Positions 1 through 9,567 of a stretch of DNA of 64,000 nt are shown piece after piece. The notes under the pieces are model-generated. The model did no database searches. It had not been told where the DNA came from and worked only from the letters and a program-made list of their open reading frames with translations. A program made the position numbers and the translations under genes. Position 1 is the stretch's first letter, and each line of letters opens with the position of its first letter. The stretch is taken from positions 62,001 to 126,000 of the forward strand of contig CALJDU010000010.1 of NCBI GenBank assembly GCA_938024995.1. The letters are read 5' to 3'. This DNA is from an uncultured bacterium (GTDB lineage Bacteria > Myxococcota_A > Polyangia > Polyangiales > Houyiibacteriaceae).

Positions 1-1
1 C

Positions 2-358
2 GCGACGCTCAAAAAGGAAGGGGCGAGCGCGTCCGACTGGCTCAATCTCGCAGACGTCGGCACCGACGCGGAGGGCTGCTTGATCGCGATCGGGGTCATC
101 ATCGTGCTCGGCGTCCTCCTCTCGACCGGCTGGATCATCGCGGAGATCATCATCCCGCTCGTCGTGCTCTTCGTCTTCGCGATGATCGTCGCCGCGCTGA
201 GACGCGTCGCGCGTGACCGTCACGACTGCCAAGGCAACCTCGGGAAATCGGTGCTCTGGGGCGTCTTCTGGGCGACCGTTTATACCGCGCCGATCGCCGG
301 GATCGTGCTCGCGGGCCAAGCCTACGTTCACTTCGTCGCGCCGGCGTTTCTTCAGTAG
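2..358 (+). CDS. C-terminal part of a small integral membrane protein (5' end outside window)
   Basis: The reading frame is already open at base 2 and runs to a TAG at 356-358, so the start lies upstream of the window. The visible 118 residues hold a soluble stretch, two adjacent hydrophobic segments (roughly visible residues 27-62), a short basic loop rich in Arg, and a further hydrophobic segment near the end. The TTG at base 80 could in principle start a shorter protein, but the codons before it read as coherent protein, so I take it as internal. I recognise no family. It converges on the DUF1552 gene with about 50 bp between the two stops. Confidence 0.6.
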   Translation, partial: ATLKKEGASASDWLNLADVGTDAEGCLIAIGVIIVLGVLLSTGWIIAEIIIPLVVLFVFAMIVAALRRVARDRHDCQGNLGKSVLWGVFWATVYTAPIAGIVLAGQAYVHFVAPAFLQ

Positions 359-409
359 CTTCGGGGGAGAGGACCTTCAGCGCACGCTGGACCGAAACAG
401 CAACACGCG

Positions 410-1927
410 TCAGCGCAGAATCGCCGACACTTCTTCCAGCGGTCGACCGCCGGGGCCCAGCTTCGTCGGGACGCCATAGGCGGAGAGCATCGTATTGTAG
501 ACGTCGATCCCCTCCGCGCCGACGTCGTGAATGTCGCCCACCGCGAAGCGGTCGTTGCCGGAACTGATCGCGTGGAAGATCCCGCTCAGCTCGCGCCGTA
601 CGTCGTTGTGACGACCGTCGCCGCTCTCGGTGCTGACGGTGACCATTGCGTTCTCAAGGATCGTCTTCCCGTTCTCGTCACGGTGCTCGTTCTGATCGAG
701 CGCCTTCAGGAAGTACGCCACCTCCCGCATCTTAAGGTGAAGATGCGCGCGGAGCTGCGTGTTCGCCGCGCCCTCGTTGAAGACGTGCCAGAACTCGTGA
801 CTGCACCCTTGCGCGCCGCCGGTTCCGCGATCGCGTCGATCGTTGAAGTCGTAGATCAAGCGGCCTTCGTACTCGTAGCGACCGGTCAGCCGGATACGCT
901 CGCCCGCGCTCATGTACGTCACCGCCCCGAAGCGCAACATATCGCACTGCACAGCGAGCGCGTAGAGGTCGGCCATCAAGCGCCAGTGGGCGACCAGCTC
1001 GGTCAAGCCAATGTCGATGCCTTCGCCGCCGGGATCCGCGGCGTCGCCGTGAGGAACACCTCCGACCGTTCCGCGCTCCGGGATCACGCAGCCGGGCTCC
1101 GGCTCCGGCATGTCCTCAGGGAACGCGCGACGCTCGTACTCTCGGATACGCGTGAGGTGGTCGCGGAAGCGCTGACGCGAAGCACGGCCGAGGTTGCCGG
1201 CATCGCTGGTGAAGTGGCGGTACTGCGTCAGCACGGAGTCCAGCACGCTGCGACGGAGCCGCTGTTCGCGCAGCGCGCCCTCGTCGACCATCGGTGGCAT
1301 GACGCTCCCGAAGAGCCGATCGAAGAGCGCCTGCGGGCGATCGATCATCAGGTCGACCGCGGAGCCGTCTGGGTTCCAGCTGTGGATGTAGCGATACGGT
1401 CGATCGATCCGCCGGAAGTAGGTCCCCATCACGACGGCCGGGGTAATGCCGTCCGGGAGACCGTCCGGATACGCGTGTCGCTTCAACAGTTGGTCGAGCG
1501 TCGCGCCGCCGGGTTGGCGCTGCGAAACGGGGGCGGTCGCGGCGAATGAGGATCCCGAACCGTCGAAGTGCGCGTTGATGCCACCGATGTCCGCCCGCAC
1601 CTGGTCGACACCACGAACGATCGCGAGCTTGTCACGAAGCGCCCCGAGCGGCTCCATCGGCCCCTCGTACCCTTCCCGTTGAAGAGGCGTCGGGAAACCG
1701 AGACCGAAGAAGACGTTGAAGGCACGGGCGGGCGGTTCCGGCAGCGCGGCGTATGCGCTGTCGCGCTGCATCGCGGAGAGGAAAGGCAGCCCAATCGCGA
1801 CCGTTCCTGCGCCCCGCAAGAGCGTCCGACGACTCATCACGCGACGATAGGTTCCGTTGCGCGCTCCGCCCCCGGCGCTCCCAACACTTGCCTTCTTCTT
1901 GTCGCTGTCTTTTTTTCGTGAGGTCAC
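410..1927 (-). CDS. DUF1552 family exported protein with Tat-type signal
   Basis: This is a 505-residue protein of the DUF1552 family, which is secreted, of unknown biochemistry, and typically paired with a DUF1592-type protein. A twin-arginine motif (SRRTLL, residues 32-37) precedes a hydrophobic stretch ending near the AYA at about residue 60, pointing to Tat export of a folded protein. The GTG start overlaps the TGA of the upstream DUF1592 gene (GTGA, 1924-1927), implying translational coupling. An ATG at 1837 gives a more usual length ahead of the RR motif and is the main alternative start. The 30 extra residues are Lys/Ser/Gly-rich and look disordered. No catalytic motif can be assigned with confidence. 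Confidence 0.85.
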   Translation of the reverse strand: MTSRKKDSDKKKASVGSAGGGARNGTYRRVMSRRTLLRGAGTVAIGLPFLSAMQRDSAYAALPEPPARAFNVFFGLGFPTPLQREGYEGPMEPLGALRDKLAIVRGVDQVRADIGGINAHFDGSGSSFAATAPVSQRQPGGATLDQLLKRHAYPDGLPDGITPAVVMGTYFRRIDRPYRYIHSWNPDGSAVDLMIDRPQALFDRLFGSVMPPMVDEGALREQRLRRSVLDSVLTQYRHFTSDAGNLGRASRQRFRDHLTRIREYERRAFPEDMPEPEPGCVIPERGTVGGVPHGDAADPGGEGIDIGLTELVAHWRLMADLYALAVQCDMLRFGAVTYMSAGERIRLTGRYEYEGRLIYDFNDRRDRGTGGAQGCSHEFWHVFNEGAANTQLRAHLHLKMREVAYFLKALDQNEHRDENGKTILENAMVTVSTESGDGRHNDVRRELSGIFHAISSGNDRFAVGDIHDVGAEGIDVYNTMLSAYGVPTKLGPGGRPLEEVSAILR

Positions 1928-3588
1928 GGCGCGTCCTCCGTCTCGGTCAACGTCTCGGTTCCGATTGTCCGGAACATCGGGCTCAGCACGATCGCGGTCA
2001 TCAGGTCCGCGAACGTTCCTTCCGACGCGGCGAAGCGTTCCCGCATTTGAGAGAGCGCGCAGCCATCACTCGTGAGCAGCGCGCGGCCCATCGCGAACTC
2101 GCTCACCTTGAGCGACATGCACTCCCGAACGCGCTCGCTCTCCGCGAGCAGGCTCGAGAGCTCCGCGACGTTGTCATAAGTCCGTGGCTCCTCGCGCTGC
2201 CGGAAGCGCACGAGCCCATCTTCCCGAAGGTCGTTCCCGTGTTCGTCGGTGCTCACGTAGCGCCCCGCGGCATCGAAGCGCTCGAGCCCCCAGGCGGGCG
2301 GTTCCATTTGCGCGTGGCAGCCGTTGCACGACTCGTTCGCGACGCGACCCTCGCTGTAGAAGCGCTGCGACTTGCCCGCCTCGGTCTCCGGCGGTGTGGT
2401 GTCCACGCCTTCTGGCGGAGACGCGATGTCGAGGCAAAGAATCGTATCGAGCAGGAAGAGCCCGCGCATCACCATCGACGACTCGTTGCCGCCGATGGTG
2501 TGGAGCGCGCCTTGGGTGAGGAGACCGCCCCGCTCAGGAACACCGCTCAAGTCGATCACGCCGTCTTCGCCCGGCTCGGGGAGGCCATAGTGTTCCGCGA
2601 GCGCGGGTGAGGCGACCGTGAACTGAGCGTTGAAGAGCTCACCGACCGGTCGCCCTTCGTCAAAGAGGACGCGATCGAGAAACGCGAGCGTCTCCGCGCT
2701 CATCGCTTGCCCCGTCTCCACGGTCCAATCCGGGAAACGCTCCTCGTCGCGCGTCAACACCTGGAGACGACCGAGCCGTAGCCACTCGCTTCCAAAGGTC
2801 CGCGCCGCCGCGCGGGCGCGATCATCTTCGAGCATCCGCCGTACCTGCGCGCTGACCTGCGCGTCGGTGACGAGCTCGCCCGCCTCCGCGGCCGCGAAGA
2901 GCAACTCGTCCGGAGGGCCGCCCCACAAGAAGTAGCTGAGCCGGCTCGCGAGCTCATGAGGCTGAAGGTCGCGAACGGTTCCGTCCCCGATCTCTTCTTC
3001 CACGCGATAGAGAAAACGAGGGGACTGAAGCGCGGCCCGAAGCGTCCACCCAACCGAAGCCGCAAACGACTCGCCCTCATCGCGCGCGCTGGCGAATACT
3101 TGAGAGAGCGCGCTCTGCTCTTCGCTCGAGAGCGGCGCTCGGTACAGGCGACCGGCGATCGCGACGATCAGATCATCGACGCAGTCCGCTTCACGACACC
3201 CGCCGAACCGATCGATCAGAGCGCCGAGATCCACCCGCCCGACGATCGTATCGGCGAGCGCCGCGTACGCCTGAACATGCCGGAGGGAGACAACGAGCGC
3301 GCCCGCCGTGTTGGAGAAGCCATCGGCCGGTGGCTCGGGAGGGATCATCTCTTCGGCGTCGCTCGTGACATCGATCAAGAGGAGCTGATTCACGGTTTGG
3401 ATGTACTCGTCCGTGGTCAGTCGCCGGACCAAGTTGGGACCCGGAACGGGCTCGCCGCGACACACGAACTCTTCACCGGCGACGGGCGGCCGCGTGGTCG
3501 GCGGGAGGTCCATCCGCGTGTTCGGCGGATCATCGATCTGACCAGTACAAGCCGTCAGCGCGACGCAGAGCGTTATCCATCGACGCAT
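1924..3588 (-). CDS. DUF1592/DUF1588/DUF1585 multidomain lipoprotein with CxxCH motif
   Basis: This 554-residue exported protein starts with MRRWITLCVALTAC, a lipoprotein signal with C14 as the lipidated residue. A longer open frame reaches 3681, but its extra residues do not look like a signal peptide, so I choose the ATG at 3588. In order I read a DUF1587-like segment ('RRLTTDEY'), DUF1592 ('LASRLSYFLWG'), DUF1588 and DUF1585. The DUF1588 part contains CNGCH, a haem-attachment type motif, so a c-type cytochrome function is possible. These families are common in Planctomycetes and Myxococcota and usually sit directly before DUF1552 genes, as here. The substrate and role are unknown. Confidence 0.88.
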   Translation of the reverse strand: MRRWITLCVALTACTGQIDDPPNTRMDLPPTTRPPVAGEEFVCRGEPVPGPNLVRRLTTDEYIQTVNQLLLIDVTSDAEEMIPPEPPADGFSNTAGALVVSLRHVQAYAALADTIVGRVDLGALIDRFGGCREADCVDDLIVAIAGRLYRAPLSSEEQSALSQVFASARDEGESFAASVGWTLRAALQSPRFLYRVEEEIGDGTVRDLQPHELASRLSYFLWGGPPDELLFAAAEAGELVTDAQVSAQVRRMLEDDRARAAARTFGSEWLRLGRLQVLTRDEERFPDWTVETGQAMSAETLAFLDRVLFDEGRPVGELFNAQFTVASPALAEHYGLPEPGEDGVIDLSGVPERGGLLTQGALHTIGGNESSMVMRGLFLLDTILCLDIASPPEGVDTTPPETEAGKSQRFYSEGRVANESCNGCHAQMEPPAWGLERFDAAGRYVSTDEHGNDLREDGLVRFRQREEPRTYDNVAELSSLLAESERVRECMSLKVSEFAMGRALLTSDGCALSQMRERFAASEGTFADLMTAIVLSPMFRTIGTETLTETEDAP

Positions 3589-3631
3589 CGCTTGATGGTC
3601 CCACGCTCGCTCCTCCGACGTCCTTACGGAG

Positions 3632-4126
3632 TCAGCACGCTTTGACGACCCTGCGGAGCCAGTCGAGATACCACGCGGCAAAGTCTCGCTGAGGCTTGAG
3701 CAGGTAGGCGCGCTCGCTCGTCACGCCGTAAAGAGCGCCGTCGCCCAGCGCGAGCCAGACGTCGGTTCCCGCGATGAAGCGGGCGACCGGGACGGCTCCG
3801 TCGATGGGTCGATCCAAGTTCAGCGCGCCCGAGGGCGACCCCACCTCCGGGTCATCCGCAAAAGGAACACCGTCGCGCTCACCAAACGGGAAGAGTCCAA
3901 CCCCCGGTCCCGCGCCTCCGTCGCCGACCTCGCGAATGAAGCGTCGATAGGAAGGCGGGAGCGCGCCGTGGACCGCTTCGAAGCGCGCGACGACTTCTTC
4001 CGCGACAGGTGCTCCCAGAACGTAGTCGTGTCGATCCGCGCCGAGAACGTCGCGCCGAGCGTCCATGACGCGAGCTCGCGCGAGCCCCTCACGAACGACG
4101 GTCGCCAACGTCGGTGACGCGCTCAA
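3632..4126 (-). CDS. SUKH (SMI1/KNR4) family protein
   Basis: About 164 residues of the SMI1/KNR4 (SUKH) superfamily. The core motif is visible as 'LPPSYRRFIREVGDGGAGPG' followed by 'GLFPFGE'. The family includes immunity proteins for contact-dependent and polymorphic toxins, plus many proteins of unknown role. I choose the TTG at 4126 because it overlaps the TGA of the upstream fusion gene (TTGA) and because 'VREGLARARVMDARRDVLGA' upstream of the first ATG (4066) matches the usual SUKH N-terminus. A TTG at 4108 is an alternative. It is the last gene of the WYL/WYL/fusion operon. No toxin gene is adjacent, so an immunity role is only a possibility. Confidence 0.82.
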   Translation of the reverse strand: MSASPTLATVVREGLARARVMDARRDVLGADRHDYVLGAPVAEEVVARFEAVHGALPPSYRRFIREVGDGGAGPGVGLFPFGERDGVPFADDPEVGSPSGALNLDRPIDGAVPVARFIAGTDVWLALGDGALYGVTSERAYLLKPQRDFAAWYLDWLRRVVKAC

Positions 4127-5982
4127 TCCGCGCGCCGACCTTGCAGCAAGAGCCGCTCCGCGAGCTCGTCGACGTCGACCGGCCAGAGCCACGAGGGCCT
4201 TGGCCGCGCGACGTTCGCGGCACCCTGATCCGGACGGCAGCTCTTCACCATCCACCGCCAGGCGCTCGGGATCTCGCGCGCGCCGACCACCGCACCAAGC
4301 AGCGCGCCGGCGATCGCGGCGTTCGTGTCCGTGTCGCCACCGCGCCCCACCGTTGCGGAGATGCGCTCGCCAAACGTCATCGGCCGGAGCAGCTCCGCGA
4401 AGGCGTTGCGGAGCGCGTGCTTGAGCCACCCCATCTGCACCGTGAGTTCTTCTTCAGGACCATCGGCGGCCCGCTCCATGGCTTCCCGCACAACCTCGTG
4501 GGCGCTGATCGAGCGGGTGAGCGAGAGCGCGAAGTCGTAGATGCTCTCTGCGCTCGCGCCGGTTCGTATCGCGTGCGCGATCGACAGGACAAAGACCACG
4601 TTCGCGTCACCGCAGGCGCGATGAGGATGGGTCAGCGCGGCATCTGCCCGCGCGAGCCGAGCGAGTTTTCCAGGGTCTTGGAACGCGCCATAGATCGCGA
4701 GGGGGCACGCGCGCATCAACGCCCCGTTGGCCTGACTGGTCTGGTTGCTCGCGGCCGCCATCGCGGAAAGAACAGGTCGCCCATTTTTACGCGCGGCGTG
4801 CCCCGCGCGTACCGCCGCGCCGACCGTGTTGCCCAGGTCGAAGGGGCGCGAGTCGTACCAGCTGATGTAGGCGTGCGCGATGGTCTCGAGATCACCGCCG
4901 CGCTGGAGCAAAGCGCGCGCGAGGGCGAGCGCCATCTCGGAGTCGTCGGTCGGCTGACCCGCGATCGTGTTGAAGGTCCCGCCGTCCGCTAACGCGTAGA
5001 CGCCGCAGGGGTACTCGCTCGCGATCGACGCCGGGCTGCGGAACTCGACCAGGCTCCCCAGCGAGTCGCCGACGCATTGACCGAGAAACGCACCGCGCGC
5101 GCGATCGAGCGAGCGGTCGTCGTCGCACGACGCGCCTGGGGGAGACTCCGCGAACGCGAACACGGAGGTCAGCGAGTCACGGGAGGCGCGAACCGCCTCG
5201 CTAAAGTCGCGGGTCGCGATCTCCTTGGCGAGCGCTGGGACGCCGCCTGCGCAAGCGCGGACCTGGCGGGTGTAGTCGATGGGCTCCCCGCGCTCATCGT
5301 AAAGCTCACCGCCAACGCCCAAGAGCAAGGCGTGGCCGGCCGCGTAGTCGTGCTTGGCGGGCCCGACGAGCGAGTGCGCGGCGACCGCTTCGCCTGCCGC
5401 GGCGAGCGCGAGACGGTACGCGAGGCTCGCGACGCCTGAGAAGCGGGCGGGCGCCACCGCGGCGCCATTTTGATGCGCGAAGCGATTCGCAGCGGGCGCC
5501 AGGAGAACCAGGTCTGTTGTGGTGAGCGCGGTGCGCGGCGCGTCGATGCGATCCAGCGGCGCGCCGTTGCGCATCGCGGTGGTCCCCTTGGCCCAATGGA
5601 AGAGGTCTCCCCCAGGAATCGTCGGTGCGGAGACAACACCGAGCACCGGGCGGCCGTGCTCGAGAAGCGCGATTGAGATCGACGAACCGCGGAGCCCGCG
5701 CAGGAAGGCGCGCGTTCCATCGTGCGGGTCGATGACGAAGCAGCGTCCAAGCTCCGGGTCTCCGTCGTGGTTCTCTTCCGGGAGCTCCTCCGCGTTGACG
5801 CCGTATCGCGGAAAGCGCTCCGCGATCGCGGAGCGCAACTCCCGTTCGATCTCCACGTCGACGGGCGCCTTGTCGACCTCCCCACGGGGCCCGCCCTCGC
5901 GAAAGAACTCCGCGCGGATCATCTCGGATGCGCGCGCCGCCAGGCTCAGCGCGAACCGAAGCTCCGCGTCGAACGGGCTCAT
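4123..5982 (-). CDS. Inositol-monophosphatase-like / ADP-ribosylglycohydrolase fusion protein
   Basis: A 619-residue two-domain protein. Residues about 1-270 resemble the IMPase/CysQ family: acidic metal site 'EELPEE' (65-70), 'DPHDGT' (85-90, the DPxDGT motif) and 'KHDYAAGHALL' (210-220). Residues about 290-619 resemble ADP-ribosylglycohydrolases (DraG/ARH): 'GDSLGSLVEF', the Mg-binding 'TDDSEM' (345-350) and 'GGDTDTNAAIAGALLGA' (548-564). Both active sites look intact. Known activities are removal of phosphate from sugar or nucleotide phosphates and hydrolysis of ADP-ribose linkages, so joint action on an ADP-ribose-phosphate type substrate is my inference. The ATG at 5982 overlaps the WYL stop (ATGA). 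The longer frame to 6087 is a shadow of the WYL gene. Confidence 0.88.
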   Translation of the reverse strand: MSPFDAELRFALSLAARASEMIRAEFFREGGPRGEVDKAPVDVEIERELRSAIAERFPRYGVNAEELPEENHDGDPELGRCFVIDPHDGTRAFLRGLRGSSISIALLEHGRPVLGVVSAPTIPGGDLFHWAKGTTAMRNGAPLDRIDAPRTALTTTDLVLLAPAANRFAHQNGAAVAPARFSGVASLAYRLALAAAGEAVAAHSLVGPAKHDYAAGHALLLGVGGELYDERGEPIDYTRQVRACAGGVPALAKEIATRDFSEAVRASRDSLTSVFAFAESPPGASCDDDRSLDRARGAFLGQCVGDSLGSLVEFRSPASIASEYPCGVYALADGGTFNTIAGQPTDDSEMALALARALLQRGGDLETIAHAYISWYDSRPFDLGNTVGAAVRAGHAARKNGRPVLSAMAAASNQTSQANGALMRACPLAIYGAFQDPGKLARLARADAALTHPHRACGDANVVFVLSIAHAIRTGASAESIYDFALSLTRSISAHEVVREAMERAADGPEEELTVQMGWLKHALRNAFAELLRPMTFGERISATVGRGGDTDTNAAIAGALLGAVVGAREIPSAWRWMVKSCRPDQGAANVARPRPSWLWPVDVDELAERLLLQGRRAD

Positions 5983-6866
5983 GTGTACCTCGCGAGGAGC
6001 TCGCTCGCGTGCTTCGCGACGGCTTCCCGCGCGTCGGCCGGACCGAGGATCTCGACCTGACCACGAGCCGCGGTCGCGTACATACACGTCGTGTGAAGGC
6101 TGGCCGCCGGTATCTCGCGCTGCTCGCCGTCCACTCGCGCCTCGAGCCGAAGGGCCGCGTTTTCAAAGAACTCCGCGCTCCGGAGAAGCGAGAGATCGAC
6201 CTCGGAGGCGGGCTCGAACACGCGATCGCTCACCGTCAGCGTGTGGAAGCGCTCCACGCGGAAGCGCTTCGCCTCGTCGTCCAAGAGGTACCAAACGCCA
6301 CGAACCGAGACGAGGGCGCGCGGACGGACGACCCGCGCACCGAAAGAATCACGAGACGCGGTGAAGTACTCGGCGTCGACCTCGAGGCTCTCCTCAATCG
6401 CCCGCTCGAGATCACGCAGGTGGGCCGGGTTCTCGAGCCCTCGCGGATCGACCCGGACCCGCGACGCGACGTCTTCGGCGACGTTTTCGGCGCGCTGACT
6501 CGCGAGCTCCGTCAAGCGTTTCGACAAAGCGTCTGCGCGACCTTGCACCGATGGCCCCGCGCTCCGCAGCGGCGCGAGCACCATGAGCAGCGCGAGCATC
6601 TCCTCCACGCTGAATCGGGGCGGGCGAACAAACTTCTGAGGGAGCGTGACGTGCACGCGGTCTCCCTCCAGATAAAGCTCGACCATCTCATCCGGCGTGC
6701 CGTCCGGCGCGCCCACGCAGACCACGCGGTCCAGCAAACGCGTCAGCTGTTTGACGTCCACGTCGAGCCGCTCGCAAACGTCACGCACGGGAACACCCCG
6801 TGGATGCGCCGCGACATACGGAACCAAGATCAGGAAACGCGAGAGGTCGCCTTCGAGCCGGCTCAC
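5979..6866 (-). CDS. WYL-domain transcriptional regulator, PafC-like
   Basis: A 295-residue regulator with an N-terminal winged-helix-like region (about 1-75) and a WYL domain containing the literal motif 'RGVWYLLDD' (W192-Y193-L194). WYL domains bind nucleic-acid or nucleotide ligands and control DNA-damage, phage-defence and metabolic genes. PafB/PafC are tandem WYL proteins that form one complex. Its GTG start overlaps the stop of the preceding WYL gene (GTGA, 6863-6866), and its own stop overlaps the fusion gene start (5979-5982). This is consistent with a PafBC-like pair made in equal amounts and regulating its own operon. Confidence 0.88.
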   Translation of the reverse strand: MSRLEGDLSRFLILVPYVAAHPRGVPVRDVCERLDVDVKQLTRLLDRVVCVGAPDGTPDEMVELYLEGDRVHVTLPQKFVRPPRFSVEEMLALLMVLAPLRSAGPSVQGRADALSKRLTELASQRAENVAEDVASRVRVDPRGLENPAHLRDLERAIEESLEVDAEYFTASRDSFGARVVRPRALVSVRGVWYLLDDEAKRFRVERFHTLTVSDRVFEPASEVDLSLLRSAEFFENAALRLEARVDGEQREIPAASLHTTCMYATAARGQVEILGPADAREAVAKHASELLARYT

Positions 6867-7879
6867 GCGAGCACCTCGTTCGTGGCGTCTGGGTCGGGCG
6901 CTGCTGGGCGGTGCATGGAGACCACCGTACGCAAGGCGTCAGCGATCGCGCGTCGACCCTCCGCCGGAGCGATCAGCTCTGCGCGGCGGCCCAACGCGAG
7001 CACCCCGTCGACCACCGCGCCGAGGTTGGTCGTGACGAACTCGAAGCGCGCGACGTGATCATGGACCGTGGGCTCCACCTGAAACCAGCGCGCGCCGAGG
7101 AAGCCTACGTCCGCGTCGAGATCCACGACCACCTTCGTCGGATCGTGCATGCGATAGGTGAGCGGCGAGCGGCGCGAGAACTCACTCGCTGAAAACGCCT
7201 CGTCGATCTCATAGTCCGACGACCCGGGCGCCTTGCCGTTGACGGTTAGTTCCTTGACCCGGCTCACCATGAACGTTCGCGTCTCCTCGCTCCGGTGGTC
7301 GTGACCGACGAGGTACCACTCCCCGCCTTTCAAGATCACCGCGTATGGGTCGACGCTTCGCTCGCTCTCCACACCGTTGGCGTTCCGGTATCGAATCGCC
7401 ACGCGTTTACGCCGCGTGAGCGCGTCCATCAGCAGCTCGACGTATTCGACCTGAGCAGAGGACAAGGTCGCGCCGTGGTGCACGAACACGGTCGTGTCTT
7501 CTTCTTCATCCGCGTCGAGCTTCGCCAGCGCGTGCCGCAACGCGCGCCGATTCGGAAACGCGGGATCACGGAGCGCGGCGCGGGCGGCCGACGCGAGGAG
7601 CGCGTGCTCATCATCGCTCAGCTCCAGATCCGGGAGGTAACTCGCGGCGGCGTCGAGGAGGTACCCGCTCCCCGCCTCTTCATCATCTACGTAGCGAAGG
7701 ACCAGTCCAATCTGGGCGAGCTCCGCTTTGTCGCGTTCGAACTTCCGGCGCACGGCTTCTCCGCCGCCCCGATAGTCAGTGAACTGCGCCTCGAGCGACG
7801 AGAGCGGTACAGGCTCGCGCGCGCTCTGAAGAACGTGCACGAGATCGAGCAAGCGTTCGAGCCGATCCATCGCGCGCAT
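6863..7879 (-). CDS. WYL-domain transcriptional regulator, PafB-like
   Basis: A 338-residue regulator: N-terminal winged helix (about 1-75, 'AVRRKFERDKAELAQIG'), helical middle and WYL domain with 'GGEWYLVGHD' (W188-Y189-L190), followed by a C-terminal extension. This layout matches PafB-type WYL proteins. It is the first gene of a four-gene coupled operon. ATGs at 7879 and 7870 are both possible starts. A gap of about 30 bp separates it from the stop of the GtrA gene upstream on the same strand, so GtrA could be co-transcribed, although the functional link is unclear. Confidence 0.88.
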   Translation of the reverse strand: MRAMDRLERLLDLVHVLQSAREPVPLSSLEAQFTDYRGGGEAVRRKFERDKAELAQIGLVLRYVDDEEAGSGYLLDAAASYLPDLELSDDEHALLASAARAALRDPAFPNRRALRHALAKLDADEEEDTTVFVHHGATLSSAQVEYVELLMDALTRRKRVAIRYRNANGVESERSVDPYAVILKGGEWYLVGHDHRSEETRTFMVSRVKELTVNGKAPGSSDYEIDEAFSASEFSRRSPLTYRMHDPTKVVVDLDADVGFLGARWFQVEPTVHDHVARFEFVTTNLGAVVDGVLALGRRAELIAPAEGRRAIADALRTVVSMHRPAAPDPDATNEVLA

Positions 7880-7909
7880 CGTACCGCGTTGCGGGTCTCG
7901 CGAGGATCT

Positions 7910-8383
7910 CTATTGGGGATCGTGGATGAGCTCGGCGGTCCGGAAAACGCGATTCCAGAGCGGGTAGCTGAAACAGACAAAGACCGCGAACGCCCCGAGC
8001 AAGCGAGCCGCTAGGTAAGGCAGTGAGGTCTGGTGGACGAGCACGTGGAAGAGCGCCGCGTTGAGCGCGAGCGTCCCCGCCTCCGTGATCGCGAAACCGC
8101 CGGCTTGCCGCCGAAGCGACCCGTGTTGCGCGTTGTCGAAGAGCGCATGACGGCAGCCAAAGAACTGAACCATCGCGCCCAACAGAAGCGCGGGCGCGTT
8201 GGCGACCTTTGGCGCGATGTCGACGACTTCCACCAAGAACGAGAGCGCGATGAGATCGGTCAGCGTCGCGAGCGCGCCGATGCCGAGTCCTTTGAGTGAC
8301 CGTCGAAGCAGTCGAGACAGTTTCCGTTTTTGGAAGCGTCCAGAGAGTCTCGTGAAGAGAAACATGGGCAGAGTGTTCTGCAA
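7910..8383 (-). CDS. GtrA-like family membrane protein
   Basis: A 157-residue protein with four predicted membrane segments and the GtrA-like motif set ('FGCRHALFDNA', 'ARLLGAFAVFVCFSYPLWNRVF'). GtrA proteins are thought to move undecaprenyl-phosphate-linked sugars across the inner membrane for cell-wall or O-antigen glycosylation. No glycosyltransferase partner lies nearby. The TTG at 8383 is preceded by an AGGA about 7 bases upstream. The ATG at 8365 is an alternative with a weaker ribosome-binding site. Confidence is good for the family and low for the substrate. Confidence 0.8.
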   Translation of the reverse strand: MQNTLPMFLFTRLSGRFQKRKLSRLLRRSLKGLGIGALATLTDLIALSFLVEVVDIAPKVANAPALLLGAMVQFFGCRHALFDNAQHGSLRRQAGGFAITEAGTLALNAALFHVLVHQTSLPYLAARLLGAFAVFVCFSYPLWNRVFRTAELIHDPQ

Positions 8384-8469
8384 CGACCATTCCTGACCGT
8401 GTGGCCGGAATCGCTGGCTAATTCTCTTCGTTGACGTGGCCTGGGGTTCACGGTGTGACGCGGCGCGCC

Positions 8470-8503
8470 ATGATTCTCGCCGTACGAATTCTCATGGAAT
8501 CAT
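8470..8503. promoter_or_regulatory. Inverted repeat in the GtrA/BRCT divergent intergenic region
   Basis: Perfect 7-base arms ATGATTC (8470-8476) and GAATCAT (8497-8503) flank 20 bases. They lie about 90 bases before the BRCT gene start and about 90 bases before the GtrA start, in the 207-bp divergent spacer. It could be an operator or chance; nothing else in the spacer is recognisable apart from the ribosome-binding site of the BRCT gene. Confidence 0.3.
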
Positions 8504-8521
8504 CGTGAAAACCCAAAGTGA

Positions 8522-9496
<975 letters not shown>

Positions 9497-9509
9497 AGCG
9501 ACCAAAGCA

Positions 9510-9567
9510 AAGGTCGAGAGGGTCTCGTTTTTCTTGGGAGGGTCTTTTTCGAGACCCTCTCGACCTT
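9510..9567 (+). terminator. Long hairpin after the BRCT gene; member of a small repeat family
   Basis: An 18-base perfect stem (9510-9527 pairs with 9550-9567) encloses a T/G-rich loop. Weaker outer pairing extends it (GACCAAAG at 9500-9507 with CTTTGGTC at 9564-9571). It begins 13 bases after the BRCT stop. The 3' arm plus following bases (9551-9580) recur almost unchanged at 60394-60424, so it belongs to a dispersed family. Confidence 0.75.

Noticed and set aside
527..1549. Plus-strand open frame opposite DUF1552
   Set aside because: No signal, domain or ribosome-binding site; it is the antisense shadow of a clear family member.
4123..6087. Longer start for the fusion protein at 6087
   Set aside because: The extra 35 codons are Arg-rich shadow of the WYL gene; the ATGA overlap at 5982 fits the operon pattern.
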